In this document: positions 16,396-26,675 of the stretch, in pieces | Numbering within the stretch: position 1 is the stretch's first letter | Layout: each line of letters opens with the position of its first letter | From: a virus | Strand: one strand, 5' to 3' | Virus record (IMG/VR): IMGVR_UViG_3300009378_000005 | Location: 1-64,000 of that record | DNA: 64,000 nt | The notes under the pieces: model-generated | The model's input: the letters and a program-made list of their open reading frames with translations, nothing else | Database searches by the model: none | What the model was told of the DNA's origin: nothing | Made by a program: the position numbers and the translations under genes

Positions 16396-17958
16396 CTATT
16401 TTGCTTGGTTTTTTTTGGGCTTTCTAACAACTCCCTTTGCAAATTTTTCAGCTGCTGTATAATCTCTCTTAGGAGAGTCTGGATCTGCAAGACTTCCTCC
16501 GCCAAAAAATTTCGCTGATGTTTTTGCTCTTTTGACGTGACTATCTCTACTATCTCGTCTTCCAGAGGAATCTGTCCCCAAGGGTGTTATTGCACCAGAG
16601 ATTCCTCCAACTACGCTAAACTCGTCGATCTCATCGTCATCACTTTTTTCAATCTCTGAAATTGATTCTCTAATAAACGTTCTAATTTCACTTAGTCCAA
16701 GATATGATGGATCTTTAGTTGAAACTGCCATAAATACGTCACCCGCTGTTATGTTTCCGGTGTCTATTTCTCGACCTATGTTAGAAAGCACATGTTTAAC
16801 CTCTTCAGAATCGATATCAGCCGCCTCTAGCCCTTTCTCTTTTTTCTCTATGTCATCTCTATCAGGCTTTTTTGCATACATTGAACATGGGTTATCATCT
16901 GCGTGCGTTGCATTTAATATTATTCCATATCTTGACACCATCGCCGTTGCTGCAATTCCTCGAAAAGGAAGGCTGCCTATTCTTTTCACAAAAAGCCCAA
17001 CATACGATGGACCGATAAAGTTATTTAAAATTCTTTCAACGCCTGTAATTGTTGTCAGCTTACTTAGAATTTCTCCAAACAGATTAACAACGCTGTCTGG
17101 TGTTAGCTTTACAGTTAGAGACATCTTTCCAGCACCAGGCCACATAGCTATTATCTCACTTACAACAGGTCGAAGGGTATCTGTTACGTCATCTATTTCC
17201 TTTCTTAGATCAGCCCTTGCATCAAAATCTAACTCACAGATCTTCCCTATCAGCTCTTTAAACCCATCCTCATCAAGCTGGCCTGCCTCTGCAAGAGAAA
17301 CACCCGTGTGCATCTTTAAAGCGGCGCCAGCCTCATTATTTTCAGACATGAAATCCTGACCATCAAAGAAAAGCAAGATCGTTGATATGATAGAAACAAA
17401 TGTTTGAACAGCTGGGTTTGGAATAAGGTCTAGAACAGACGTAACACCACCTACCACACCGCGAATTGCAGTTTCAATGCTTATCTCATTTAAAAAATCA
17501 ATATCTCCTGGATCAGTATCATATATCTCAATCATCGAAGGAAGATTGTTCTCTCTAATTCTAAGATATGACTTTGGTTTTGAAAGCTTTCTTGTTCTCA
17601 GCGGTGTTACATCATCAACGTGAGTATCGTCATATTCTTCATTGTAATGCTGGCTGCATGAAACTTGATCTTGGTCTGGAAACATCGTCCTGTCAAACTC
17701 CTCAGGATCATATCCTCCTGCATTCTGACCTAACAAAGATGAAAAATTTGCATCAGCCGACTGTGTCGGTGATCCCATATCACCCTGATAATAAGGTCTC
17801 CTATTTCTACCTATCTTATAGTAATAGTCATCTCCTCCGCCTATTGCACCTCCGACCGGAATTGCTGTTCCACGAGAAGACCAGACGCCGTCACCTGATA
17901 CGTTTCTCATAGATGAGGAATATTTCTTTTTAAATTCTTTTGACTTTAAACGTGACAT
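16396..17958 (-). CDS. Unknown protein with hydrophobic central region, possibly virion component
   Basis: 520 residues, not recognised. The N-terminal ~150 residues are polar and Gly/Ser/Tyr/Asp-rich. A hydrophobic helical stretch follows around 165-195 (AIRGVVGGVTSVLDLIPN, SIISTILLFF). The middle is helical, with further apolar stretches around 245-340. The C-terminal ~100 residues are charged and end in a lysine-rich tail (VRKPKKNQAK). This composition, disordered ends around an amphipathic core, fits an internal or injected virion protein, but no homology is claimed. Its neighbours are the HD protein and the gp32-like gene. Confidence 0.6.
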   Translation of the reverse strand: MSRLKSKEFKKKYSSSMRNVSGDGVWSSRGTAIPVGGAIGGGDDYYYKIGRNRRPYYQGDMGSPTQSADANFSSLLGQNAGGYDPEEFDRTMFPDQDQVSCSQHYNEEYDDTHVDDVTPLRTRKLSKPKSYLRIRENNLPSMIEIYDTDPGDIDFLNEISIETAIRGVVGGVTSVLDLIPNPAVQTFVSIISTILLFFDGQDFMSENNEAGAALKMHTGVSLAEAGQLDEDGFKELIGKICELDFDARADLRKEIDDVTDTLRPVVSEIIAMWPGAGKMSLTVKLTPDSVVNLFGEILSKLTTITGVERILNNFIGPSYVGLFVKRIGSLPFRGIAATAMVSRYGIILNATHADDNPCSMYAKKPDRDDIEKKEKGLEAADIDSEEVKHVLSNIGREIDTGNITAGDVFMAVSTKDPSYLGLSEIRTFIRESISEIEKSDDDEIDEFSVVGGISGAITPLGTDSSGRRDSRDSHVKRAKTSAKFFGGGSLADPDSPKRDYTAAEKFAKGVVRKPKKNQAK

Positions 17959-17990
17959 CGCTTAAATAAATAGGCTGTCACAATTCAACA

Positions 17991-18566
17991 TCACTGCCTT
18001 TCTATGTGATAGACAATATTTCTTGCCTGTTGCAATGCTAGAGCTACTGTTGGTTCATGACCCACATAGAATCTATTCTCTTCAAAGTGTGATCCCTGTG
18101 CAAGTTGTATTGCAACCCACTCCTCTCGAGATAGATTCACATTAAAGTGTTGCAACAGATATAGAGCCCTATGTGACACAGACATCTTATCAATATTTTC
18201 ATTAAACTTATAGTGCTGACCCAACTTTTCTCGATGCCAGTCGCTATCTTGATCAACAAGACTAGGGCCTGTGAGATCCCCTATCTTTCCAAGATTATGA
18301 AAAAGTCCCACTTTTATAATTGACGTAACATCTAGACCCATGCTAAATGTCTCATTAAGAGTCTTCATTGCCATTGTTACATCAAGACTATTTTCAATTA
18401 ACCCACCAGGATAGCATCCCGGCTGATCATTTTTCACTGAGAGAGGGCACATAATAATTCTCTCTCCTATTTCGTTTAGCAGTCTATTAACATTATCATC
18501 TTTTAAACGAATACAAAGCTTTTCAAATTTCTTCCAGTTTGATTCAACAATTTCAGGTGTTAACAT
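17991..18566 (-). CDS. HD-domain-like protein with degenerate metal-binding residues
   Basis: 191 residues. Matches the phage HD-hydrolase family that carries CYPGGLLxHSLxV, LLHDIGK, DSDWHREKLG and HRxLYLLQ. Here the corresponding segments are CYPGGLIENSLDV (N59 where the first His is expected), GLFHNLGKIGD (H90-N91 in place of His-Asp), DSDWHREKLGQHY and SHRALYLLQHF. Two of the metal-binding positions are therefore replaced by Asn. The fold is probably retained while classical phosphohydrolase activity is doubtful. It lies just downstream of the DNA polymerase, 18 nt away, so a replication or nucleotide-related role is likely but unproven. Confidence 0.8.
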   Translation of the reverse strand: MLTPEIVESNWKKFEKLCIRLKDDNVNRLLNEIGERIIMCPLSVKNDQPGCYPGGLIENSLDVTMAMKTLNETFSMGLDVTSIIKVGLFHNLGKIGDLTGPSLVDQDSDWHREKLGQHYKFNENIDKMSVSHRALYLLQHFNVNLSREEWVAIQLAQGSHFEENRFYVGHEPTVALALQQARNIVYHIERQ

Positions 18567-18584
18567 TTATACCTCTATGATATT

Positions 18585-19766
18585 TTACACAAAATTCTCA
18601 ATCTTTACAGGAAACTTTTGTGATATTCCCCTTATCTTTACTCCCTCAGATGCGATTTTTTCTATTTTAGCTACACTTTTTTCAGGTGCATCAATAATCA
18701 TTGCATCATGAATTACAAACACTGGCAATAGATTCACATTCATGTTCTTACATCTTTCTAACAGGTATCTAAATCCAAGAAGAGACGCATCAACACCAGT
18801 AGACTGTAAATAATGATTTACATGAGATGAATCAGATAAAATTTTTCTTCCATATAGATTTTCTATAAATCCATTCTGATCATAAAAGGATTTTAGGCCC
18901 CTCTCAAGATTTCTAATTTTAAAGTATGATTTAATGGATGATAATATCATATCAGCATCGTTGTCTGGAGGAAGCTTAAGTGAAAGATTCTTTGATGTCA
19001 TTCCGTATAGGCAGCAAATTGTTGATATTTTTGATATATCTCTTGATATCTTACCATCGAATATGTTCTTGCTAATGTCATCATAGATATCATTTGGTGC
19101 TGCAATACCAGCTACGTCCAAAGCAATTCTCGGTTCAAGCGATACAAAATCAACCTGTAACAATCTCCCATCATGAAATCTAGATGAAAAAATAGACCTA
19201 TTTTCTTTTTTTAGCGTCAAGATGTTTGGACCGCTTTTTACAGTTAGCCTTCCTGTAGTTGATTTTGACTGATCGTATCTTATTTGTTGAATTAATCCAT
19301 CGATCTTTGGTCTAAATTTAAAAAGAGAGGAATGAAGATCATCTATATTCTGTAATCGACTTTTATTTACTTTTGCTCTTTTTAAATCCGTCAGAAGCTT
19401 TCTATTTTCAACAAATACATCATCGTAATACGATCCACTTATTTCATCAATTATCTTATATGCACTTCTTTTAATTCTAAAAATATGATTCTTAAATTGG
19501 TCACACGAAATAGAATATGCCCATGGAACATAGGACCTATCACTATCTTTTCTCAGAGTCTGCCACATGTTTTTTTGGCTTTCTGTGTCGAACAATGTCA
19601 GGCTTTTATCTAGCGCCAGTGCAACAGCAGAAAGATCTCGTGATCTATCATTGTCTCCCAAAGACCATACATTATCTGGAATTATCGATATCCACGAAAA
19701 GCTATCACCATCACAAAGAAGATGTCTATCTGTTCCCATCACCTTTGAAGAGATTGCAAGCTTCAT
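18585..19766 (-). CDS. Short family-A DNA polymerase (polymerase domain only)
   Basis: 393 residues, much shorter than Pol I or T7 polymerase; no 3'-5' exonuclease domain is visible. Motif A is LLQVDFVSLEPRIA (D206, E211, R213). Motif B keeps the R-x3-K-x7-YG spacing (R242, K246, Y254, G255), with Ile250 at the position equivalent to E. coli Phe762. A Gln-containing helix is HYLQSTGVDA. Motif C is FVIHDAMIID (D354), where the usual Glu after Asp is Ala. The N-terminal ~190 residues probably supply a reduced thumb. It sits beside gp32, uvsX and helicase genes. Whether it is the replicative enzyme or an accessory one cannot be decided here. Confidence 0.85.
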   Translation of the reverse strand: MKLAISSKVMGTDRHLLCDGDSFSWISIIPDNVWSLGDNDRSRDLSAVALALDKSLTLFDTESQKNMWQTLRKDSDRSYVPWAYSISCDQFKNHIFRIKRSAYKIIDEISGSYYDDVFVENRKLLTDLKRAKVNKSRLQNIDDLHSSLFKFRPKIDGLIQQIRYDQSKSTTGRLTVKSGPNILTLKKENRSIFSSRFHDGRLLQVDFVSLEPRIALDVAGIAAPNDIYDDISKNIFDGKISRDISKISTICCLYGMTSKNLSLKLPPDNDADMILSSIKSYFKIRNLERGLKSFYDQNGFIENLYGRKILSDSSHVNHYLQSTGVDASLLGFRYLLERCKNMNVNLLPVFVIHDAMIIDAPEKSVAKIEKIASEGVKIRGISQKFPVKIENFV

Positions 19767-19792
19767 ATAATGATTGTAATCTTTACAATAGA

Positions 19793-22765
19793 CTATGTAT
19801 CGATATTTGTAGACTGAGACATTAACTTAGGTAGCACGCTTGAAAGGGTATTTCTAAATGTGTTTACTGTTCCGTTTGAAACAAACGTTAAGTTGAAACT
19901 TGTTTCAAATTTTCCACTTGATAAAGCGTGACTTATATTTGTCACTGTATAGAGGTTATCTGCTGTTGTACCGGTATTTAAATCAAGAAAAAACTGCTGT
20001 CCATACTCTATGATTGGACATCCAAGCATTGTAACACGAACAGATGCAGGAATTACCTTGACGTCTTCAATTGCAGCAGCTTGAGATGTTGATGATTGTG
20101 GATCTTTATCAACTAATGAGTTAAGTAATAGAGCATCGCCAACCGCGCCGCCTGTGTTTGCACTAAGTGTTACACTTTTTAATGCTGTAAACTGTGATCC
20201 AAAGTTTATATTGGGAACCGTTTGCTTAATAAGACGCTTAATATTTTCAGGATTAGTTTTTGATATAATCATATTATAGTCTGTTAAATTTTCACCTTTA
20301 GATGGTGACTCAACGTGGTTTTCATCCTGACTTCTTGACAAGACGTTTCTACTCTGGCCAGGATCGATTCCAACATTAGTAGCATCCATTTCTGACGTCG
20401 AAGAATCTGCGCCCTTTATTAGGCTTGATATCTCTGAGTCATTAAGTGCTGACAGTAGAAATAATTGATCTGCATGAGGCGTTGCACTCTGATCAAACAC
20501 ATGAATTCTAAGAATTACCTTATTATTATCACCAACTGCAGGAAGAGAATCCATGTAAAATTTAACAACCGGTAGTCTAAATTCTCCTGAAGCTGTGCCG
20601 CAATTGTCACTTGTGTATATTTCCTTGAGCCTTTCTTCAATTTCTTTATTTATTTTTTCAATGCTTTTTTGGGCTTCTTCACCCTGATTTGATGACTCAG
20701 AAGCTGTAGCCTTTCGCCTATATAAAGATGTTAGCCCGTAGTTCACATTAGAAGGATTTGACACGATATCTTTTATTAGAGATAAAAACCCATTAACTGT
20801 TAACGATGGATTACTTCTAATCTTATTAAGCATCTTTATGCGAAATTCCTCTATATTGACAACAAACTGTGATATGTCAAGCCTTCTAGCCGCAGCAGCC
20901 TGTGAATTAAACCTATAAAAGAACACCTGTGTCTCATCAAATCTACCTGACGAAGCAAGAGGATATCCTACAAAGCTCATTATCAGCTTTCCAAGAGAGA
21001 CAAACTCATTATTCTGAAGACCTGATTTTACACCTGGAAAAATCTCATCTGTTATCATTCTGTCATCAGGTAAAAACGGATCAGTCGCATCTTCGTGCCT
21101 CAGGGCGGCTATTTTCCCCTTTAATTCAGATTTTAGTGATTGATTTGACTCATTTAATGAAATTAGCTCTCCACCGTTACCGTCCTCTCCTATTAGCTTT
21201 GTTATGACGTTTGTCAATGCTTTTGTGCTTGTTGACGTGTTTATGTCTGCCTGTGGAGACAATATATTGTGAAATTCTTCAAATAACTCTCTTGATATCA
21301 CAGATGATGTTGATGATGCATTTCTTAAGTTTACTGTCACCTGATTTCTTATGTCTCTTAGCTGATTATCGGCAGCGTCTGTAATATCTTGAAGCTTTTT
21401 AGATAATATTGACGTCAATATTGGCTTAAATATAGAAACAGGCACAACATCTCCTGTGGCAACAGGAACATTAATCGAATCTGTTCCTCCTCGAGAGGCT
21501 AATCTTAAAGTTATTTTTACAGTTCCATCATTTCCCATTGAGTAGTTTGATGAAACTGTATGGAAAAGATTTTTTGTCTTCATGCTGTTTAAAAACTTAC
21601 CTATGGGATTATTTGAACCAGACCCACCTTCAGGATGATTCCAACCCCATTCAATTAAAACATTCGTTGTTCCAAATAGATCAATTGCAACAATTGGAGC
21701 GATATCAGCAAGCCTTGACCTATCATGAAGAGTTATATCAACTGTTGCTGTCTTTGAACTAAGCAGTGCTCTTCCCAGCCCTTCAATCTTTATATTGATT
21801 CCGTTTAATGTCATAAGAGGTTTAAACGGATCGAGAATATTTCCTGCCCGTCCTGAAAAATCTCCTCTATTAATATCAGCATTGATTAACGTCTGCGGGC
21901 TCGTAAATAGCTCCATTCCTGCCGTCGATACAGATGGGTTTATTCCAAGATCATCTCCTGCAACTCCGGCAGAAATTGTTCCAAAGAACTCATCTTTTGC
22001 ACCATCATCAAAAATCGAATTATTCATTCCAATTGAATCATTAGGATCATTTTTTGAATTCATTCCAAGAAATCTTAAGAGAGATAGCTGTCTTGTCCTT
22101 TCTCCCAAGGCTGTAGGGACAACAGACATAAACCTAAGATTTATATACGGAACACATCTTGACATCTCAACAGTTGAAATAGCATTAGAAAATAAAGTGA
22201 TGCTATCTGTATTTCTTGTGGGTATTCCCAATCTAAGATTCGGAAATACAAATGCTGACAGTGTTGGACTTTTAAATCTATCAGGTGATGATGTTGATGT
22301 GTTAACGACAGACACACCCAGCTGTGTCTCATTGCTTGATAAGCCGTCATCTGTGCTTATGATTTCTGATCGTGTCATATTCTTAACACTATCATTATCA
22401 CCCTCCATAAAAAAGGATTTTGGTGTTTTTGCTGCGCCTTTCTCAAAATAGACCTTTATAAAATTTTCTATATCACTGTCTTCACTATTTAGCTGCTCTC
22501 CGATTGTATTAAGAATATCCTTTGTAAAAAATGAGCCTTCAGTTGTATCACACAGGGCTTGCTGCAGCAGAGATACTAATTCTGTGTCTGCTTGTGATAT
22601 ATTTGACGTTCCTCCAGTTGCTATATTTGCTGCGCTTAGAATTGCTGCAGCTTGTTGATCTGAAGAAGACCCTTTTGTCATCAGAGATATGATGTCATCT
22701 CTTCCTGTTGAGGCAAAATACTTTAAAAGACCCTCAGTTGCTTCGCTTAAATAACTTATTGCCAC
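19793..22765 (-). CDS. Large baseplate/tail protein, probable hub component
   Basis: 990 residues, starting at GTG 22765 behind AAGGTG. The central part (residues ~290-430) has KIEGLGRALLSSKTATVDITLHD, VLIEWGWNHPEG and beta-rich segments. The C-terminus (CPIIEYGQQFFLDLNTGT, VTNISHALSSGKFETSFNLTF) resembles the end of gpD/gp27-type hub proteins, where a beta domain closes with NISHxLxxGxFxT. It abuts the LysM-like tail protein and the large tail gene, consistent with baseplate assembly. Hub assignment is inferred from motif style and order, not confirmed. Confidence 0.65.
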   Translation of the reverse strand: MAISYLSEATEGLLKYFASTGRDDIISLMTKGSSSDQQAAAILSAANIATGGTSNISQADTELVSLLQQALCDTTEGSFFTKDILNTIGEQLNSEDSDIENFIKVYFEKGAAKTPKSFFMEGDNDSVKNMTRSEIISTDDGLSSNETQLGVSVVNTSTSSPDRFKSPTLSAFVFPNLRLGIPTRNTDSITLFSNAISTVEMSRCVPYINLRFMSVVPTALGERTRQLSLLRFLGMNSKNDPNDSIGMNNSIFDDGAKDEFFGTISAGVAGDDLGINPSVSTAGMELFTSPQTLINADINRGDFSGRAGNILDPFKPLMTLNGINIKIEGLGRALLSSKTATVDITLHDRSRLADIAPIVAIDLFGTTNVLIEWGWNHPEGGSGSNNPIGKFLNSMKTKNLFHTVSSNYSMGNDGTVKITLRLASRGGTDSINVPVATGDVVPVSIFKPILTSILSKKLQDITDAADNQLRDIRNQVTVNLRNASSTSSVISRELFEEFHNILSPQADINTSTSTKALTNVITKLIGEDGNGGELISLNESNQSLKSELKGKIAALRHEDATDPFLPDDRMITDEIFPGVKSGLQNNEFVSLGKLIMSFVGYPLASSGRFDETQVFFYRFNSQAAAARRLDISQFVVNIEEFRIKMLNKIRSNPSLTVNGFLSLIKDIVSNPSNVNYGLTSLYRRKATASESSNQGEEAQKSIEKINKEIEERLKEIYTSDNCGTASGEFRLPVVKFYMDSLPAVGDNNKVILRIHVFDQSATPHADQLFLLSALNDSEISSLIKGADSSTSEMDATNVGIDPGQSRNVLSRSQDENHVESPSKGENLTDYNMIISKTNPENIKRLIKQTVPNINFGSQFTALKSVTLSANTGGAVGDALLLNSLVDKDPQSSTSQAAAIEDVKVIPASVRVTMLGCPIIEYGQQFFLDLNTGTTADNLYTVTNISHALSSGKFETSFNLTFVSNGTVNTFRNTLSSVLPKLMSQSTNIDT

Positions 22766-22768
22766 TTA

Positions 22769-23065
22769 TCACCTTATCAGCCTAAATACATCGTTTATAT
22801 TCGTAGGAATTTTTATTATTGTTCCAGGAGGAACCTGCAACCCCCATCCTATTCCACTTGCCGCGGCAATAACCCACCACAGATCAGACGACCCATACAT
22901 TCTTCCTGATATCTGATCAAGCCTCTGGCCTTCCTTTAATGTTGTTGTTGTAAACTCAAGGACACCAGACTCAATTGCTTTAAAGATCCTAGATGATGAT
23001 ACGCTGGTTGCATATAGCTTTCTACCAAGAATCTTCGGTGTAAATGCATATCTTCCTGTTGACAT
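22769..23065 (-). CDS. LysM-like baseplate protein (gp53/gpX type)
   Basis: 98 residues. The second half has the tail LysM signature: TTTLKEGQRLDQISGRMYG, then DLWWVIAAASGI and VPPGTIIKIP, matching the D.WW.IA..N.I.....L.PG..L.IP pattern of P2 gpX and T4 gp53-type baseplate proteins. It is only four bases from the hub-like gene and eight from the large tail gene. Likely function: joining hub and wedge or spike parts. Confidence 0.75.
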   Translation of the reverse strand: MSTGRYAFTPKILGRKLYATSVSSSRIFKAIESGVLEFTTTTLKEGQRLDQISGRMYGSSDLWWVIAAASGIGWGLQVPPGTIIKIPTNINDVFRLIR

Positions 23066-23072
23066 TTATCTA

Positions 23073-26000
23073 TTAATCCTTTGCTGACTTGATTGCACGT
23101 CCCGCTGCCCTAACTAGTGCTCCCTTTTTTCCTTCACCTGTATATTCAAGTCGAGACGATGCGCCTCCATCATCATACACATCTCCTGCTATGTGCTCCA
23201 TCGCACCCCCAACATTGTAAATAGGAGCCCTGTTGAAGCCAGCATGGTCAAGACCGGGAGGTAGATCGTGAATCACATCAAGCGATAATGTAACCTTGCA
23301 CGCCATGGGAGCCCTGGCATTCCAGTCAATCTCCCATGGAAACTCCATCCAGTTAAAGTCTAATGATGTAATTGCACCTGCAAGCCCACGGCCCTTGGAT
23401 GAGTTAAATGACTTAACTATCGGATTATTTTTTTCATTCATAAAGCTGGCTGCAGATGTTTGTGAAATGTTAATCATGTCAGCAGGCAATCCAAGGGCTA
23501 AAGATGCCTCTTTTACAAGAGCATCGGCGGCTGCCTGAGCTGTGAGTGCTCCTAAACCTATAGTCGAAAGAACAGCTGAATTGAATAGGTACGATGGATT
23601 TGGCATAATGTCTGCATGGGTAACGGCCAGTCTCTTTCCTATCATGTTCAAGTCTACGCCTGAGTCAATTATAACAACACTGTAAATTGTCTTCGTTCGT
23701 GTTGTGCTTGACGATGGACCAGAAAATGTTCTGCTGTCTCCATTTTTTCCTATGGGTATCTGTGAAGATACTGTTCTTGTTCCTGCTAGCTTATTATTTG
23801 ATTTCGAAGATGGTGAACCAGACGTCTGACCATCAATCCACACCTTTATTGGTCTCGTTATTCTAAATCGAATAGCAGAATCATCCTCTACTATGTATCC
23901 ATCATTATGTGACGCCTTGAGATAGTGTATCTCAGACTTCCTATATCCCTTTGTTGACCATCCGCGATCAGAAATTCCTATCTTTGATGCTGTTTCAGAA
24001 ATTTTCTCAGACAACGTATCTGACCATGTTGAATTCTTTGGATTATCTGGGTCTTTCATCCTATCAAGAATTAGCTCTAACCCAAGAGGATTTGCAAAGC
24101 CATTGATTAAAAATTGAGATGTAAATGTCTTTGCTGCGACACCTGCACCGCCACCAATGTTTGACAAGCTAAGATTTCCTAATGATAATGCTAACGGCGA
24201 ACCAAATAAAGAGTAAAACACCTTTATCATTGACTTAGACATGTTTGCAACAGAATCGTTTACACTATTAACTGTCGAACTAATACTTGACAATCCATCG
24301 CCTGTAACCTTTGGGCTTATGCCTGTATCTCCAATTCCAAATATTCTTGCCAGATTAAACTTTGAATAGTTTCCCTTTATAACATCACCAACTCTCATTC
24401 GAATAATCGGAGATGCACCAAGAACTTGAGAAAACGGCTGAATAAACGTACTATCATCAACAGACACCTTGTCACCCTGTGTCCACTTTGGATAAACTAA
24501 TGTTGTTAGCTTATTTATTTTCCACCACATCTCATCAAAATCTTCTTTCGATGTTGAGATAACATAGAATGTTGTTGACACAGTTCGTCTAGTTCCACTA
24601 TATGACTTAACAGCATCCATTCTACCATAGCCGCTTGAATCTCCAGAATATCCCGGGCTGTATCGATCTGTCAGCGTCTCGACAAATGCATGAAATGCAA
24701 CTATTTCATTTGTTCTTAAATCATGAAAATAAAACGGAACATACTCTGAATCGAGCATGTTCTCCAGCCTCTCAATCACTGCTCCAGGTATTCTAGAATC
24801 CCCGCCTACCATATTTTCATCAATATATGCTTTCGTAGCAATAGATGTCCCTAATATCCCCTTTAGAGGATTTGTACCGTCTGACATTGTTCCCATTTCA
24901 AGTGCAGTATTGATTATATTAGCTGGAACAAGATATGCAGAAGGAATTGAATTTCCTCTCCATGCTAGTGACATCGATGTGTTTCCATCGTTGCTTCTAC
25001 TTTTAGATACCCTTGTTGCAGGACCATCCTCAAGCTCATCAACATTCCATGGGTTAACACTGTCATTAATTGAATCAAATTCTAAATTTCCACCTGTCAT
25101 CTTAAAGCTAATGTTTCCAATTGTCGCTGCGACGTTTAAGAAACCAATAATCTTATTGCGACCCAGAGTCATAAATAAGCTTGATGTAACAGATGAATCA
25201 TCATCTCCAATATCACCTATCTCATTTGCTGCCCTTAGAACAGATCTTGCGATAGATAGCCAGAAGCCTGGTGCCTCCTGAATATGCTGATGCTTGACAA
25301 CTGTTGACTTGTCAGATGCTAACACGCCGTCAGATGTCGGACTTTTATCATCTGTAAATAGAACTCTAATTCCTCTATTAACACATTTATCATAAGGATA
25401 GTCAGTTGGAACTATTACAAGACGCTTAAGTAGCTCAAATCTTGAATTTAACGCAAGGTTTGGACCTTTTCCAGACATATACGGTCCAGGATACATCGCA
25501 AGATTGTCTGATATACTCTCACCAATAATTGACATTAGCATCTTTGATGCCTCTAGCAATGCAACTATTGCTGCTGCTGCCTGAGCCTTGACTATCTTTC
25601 TTGACCCTCGTGAGTCAAACATAGAGGAATCTGTATATGTTGACCCATATGATCGACTATTACTACTGTCATGTGATATAAAGCTGCCCCTACCGTGTCT
25701 ATATGAGTAACCTTCAAGCTCTCCCTCAGAAATTTCCGGTCCGCCTTTTGCATTCATCGATCTAAGCAGAGAAAGGTCAACACCCCTAACACCATCAGAG
25801 ACATCATCGTTTCTATCATTAAGAAAATAATCTTCACCTATGTTACCTGGGCTCTGACTTTCACCCGGTATCGTCGAATCATCCCATCCTGCAGACTTTA
25901 ACAGGAGAGACAAGCCGACATTTTTTAGATTATCGTTTATTACCCGTGTAGATTCCTTATCATACTCTCCAAATGATCTTTGTGCTGTTGTTGTTCCGAG

Positions 26001-26675
26001 GTCATCTGATCCGGCATCAAGATCACTTGTAGCTGTTGGCGGTGGTGAAAAGGCCTTTTGATTTGCATGATTTGAGCTAAATCTATTTCTCTTTCCAACA
26101 ATCTGACTGACAGAATCCTCAATGCCTGATATATCCTGTTGATGTGTTGGAAATGTCAGCCCAGTCTTATCTGCATCCTTTCCAGATATTGATGATAGCA
26201 TTTCATGTGAATCTGACGAGGCACCTGTTTTATCAATTAAGCTAGATAGTGTATTTGATGTCTCGTCAAATTGACCGCTATTTGAATATCTCTCCATCTC
26301 TGCACCCAGAGTTGTCCCGTTTCTAGTAAATGTGTTCTCGACTCCTTGATCATCTGCAGGTACAATTACGTCTCCCCTATTAGATGACACGGCCTCTACA
26401 TTTCCACCTTTTACCTTATATGACACAGGCGGTCTTGACAAATCGACTATAAATCTTAGATAATCACCCAGAAGACCGTTTGTCTCATCGACAAGGTCCA
26501 GAAGCTCTTTCTGTGTTCCAGGATCAGCTCCTAAGTCATCCCCGATACCGACTGAACCGTTTCCATCATTATCTGATATGGTATATGATATAGACGTCTC
26601 TGCTGAGCCCTGTTGTGATAGAAAGTCTTTTAAAGTTTTTCTTGACACCCTACTTCTCCTTCGAGAGCATTTCAT
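23073..26675 (-). CDS. Very large tail/baseplate structural protein
   Basis: 1200 residues. The first ~330 are polar and Ser/Asp/Gly-rich, probably disordered. After a hydrophobic helix (~370-390) comes a folded region containing YFHDLRTNEIVAFHAFVETL, then KSYSGTRRTVSTTFYVIS and DEMWWKINKLTTLVYPKW. That pattern is common to phage tail/baseplate proteins that describe a membrane-distal ring. The C-terminal part has PMACKVTLSLDVIHDLPPGL and ends in a lysine-rich tail. It overlaps the 71-residue gene upstream by 26 nt. Structural role likely; no enzyme motif seen. Confidence 0.65.
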   Translation of the reverse strand: MKCSRRRSRVSRKTLKDFLSQQGSAETSISYTISDNDGNGSVGIGDDLGADPGTQKELLDLVDETNGLLGDYLRFIVDLSRPPVSYKVKGGNVEAVSSNRGDVIVPADDQGVENTFTRNGTTLGAEMERYSNSGQFDETSNTLSSLIDKTGASSDSHEMLSSISGKDADKTGLTFPTHQQDISGIEDSVSQIVGKRNRFSSNHANQKAFSPPPTATSDLDAGSDDLGTTTAQRSFGEYDKESTRVINDNLKNVGLSLLLKSAGWDDSTIPGESQSPGNIGEDYFLNDRNDDVSDGVRGVDLSLLRSMNAKGGPEISEGELEGYSYRHGRGSFISHDSSNSRSYGSTYTDSSMFDSRGSRKIVKAQAAAAIVALLEASKMLMSIIGESISDNLAMYPGPYMSGKGPNLALNSRFELLKRLVIVPTDYPYDKCVNRGIRVLFTDDKSPTSDGVLASDKSTVVKHQHIQEAPGFWLSIARSVLRAANEIGDIGDDDSSVTSSLFMTLGRNKIIGFLNVAATIGNISFKMTGGNLEFDSINDSVNPWNVDELEDGPATRVSKSRSNDGNTSMSLAWRGNSIPSAYLVPANIINTALEMGTMSDGTNPLKGILGTSIATKAYIDENMVGGDSRIPGAVIERLENMLDSEYVPFYFHDLRTNEIVAFHAFVETLTDRYSPGYSGDSSGYGRMDAVKSYSGTRRTVSTTFYVISTSKEDFDEMWWKINKLTTLVYPKWTQGDKVSVDDSTFIQPFSQVLGASPIIRMRVGDVIKGNYSKFNLARIFGIGDTGISPKVTGDGLSSISSTVNSVNDSVANMSKSMIKVFYSLFGSPLALSLGNLSLSNIGGGAGVAAKTFTSQFLINGFANPLGLELILDRMKDPDNPKNSTWSDTLSEKISETASKIGISDRGWSTKGYRKSEIHYLKASHNDGYIVEDDSAIRFRITRPIKVWIDGQTSGSPSSKSNNKLAGTRTVSSQIPIGKNGDSRTFSGPSSSTTRTKTIYSVVIIDSGVDLNMIGKRLAVTHADIMPNPSYLFNSAVLSTIGLGALTAQAAADALVKEASLALGLPADMINISQTSAASFMNEKNNPIVKSFNSSKGRGLAGAITSLDFNWMEFPWEIDWNARAPMACKVTLSLDVIHDLPPGLDHAGFNRAPIYNVGGAMEHIAGDVYDDGGASSRLEYTGEGKKGALVRAAGRAIKSAKD

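Noticed and set aside
17966-17972. TATTTAT before the 520-residue gene
   Set aside because: Only eight bases from the start codon, too close to serve as a promoter for that start.
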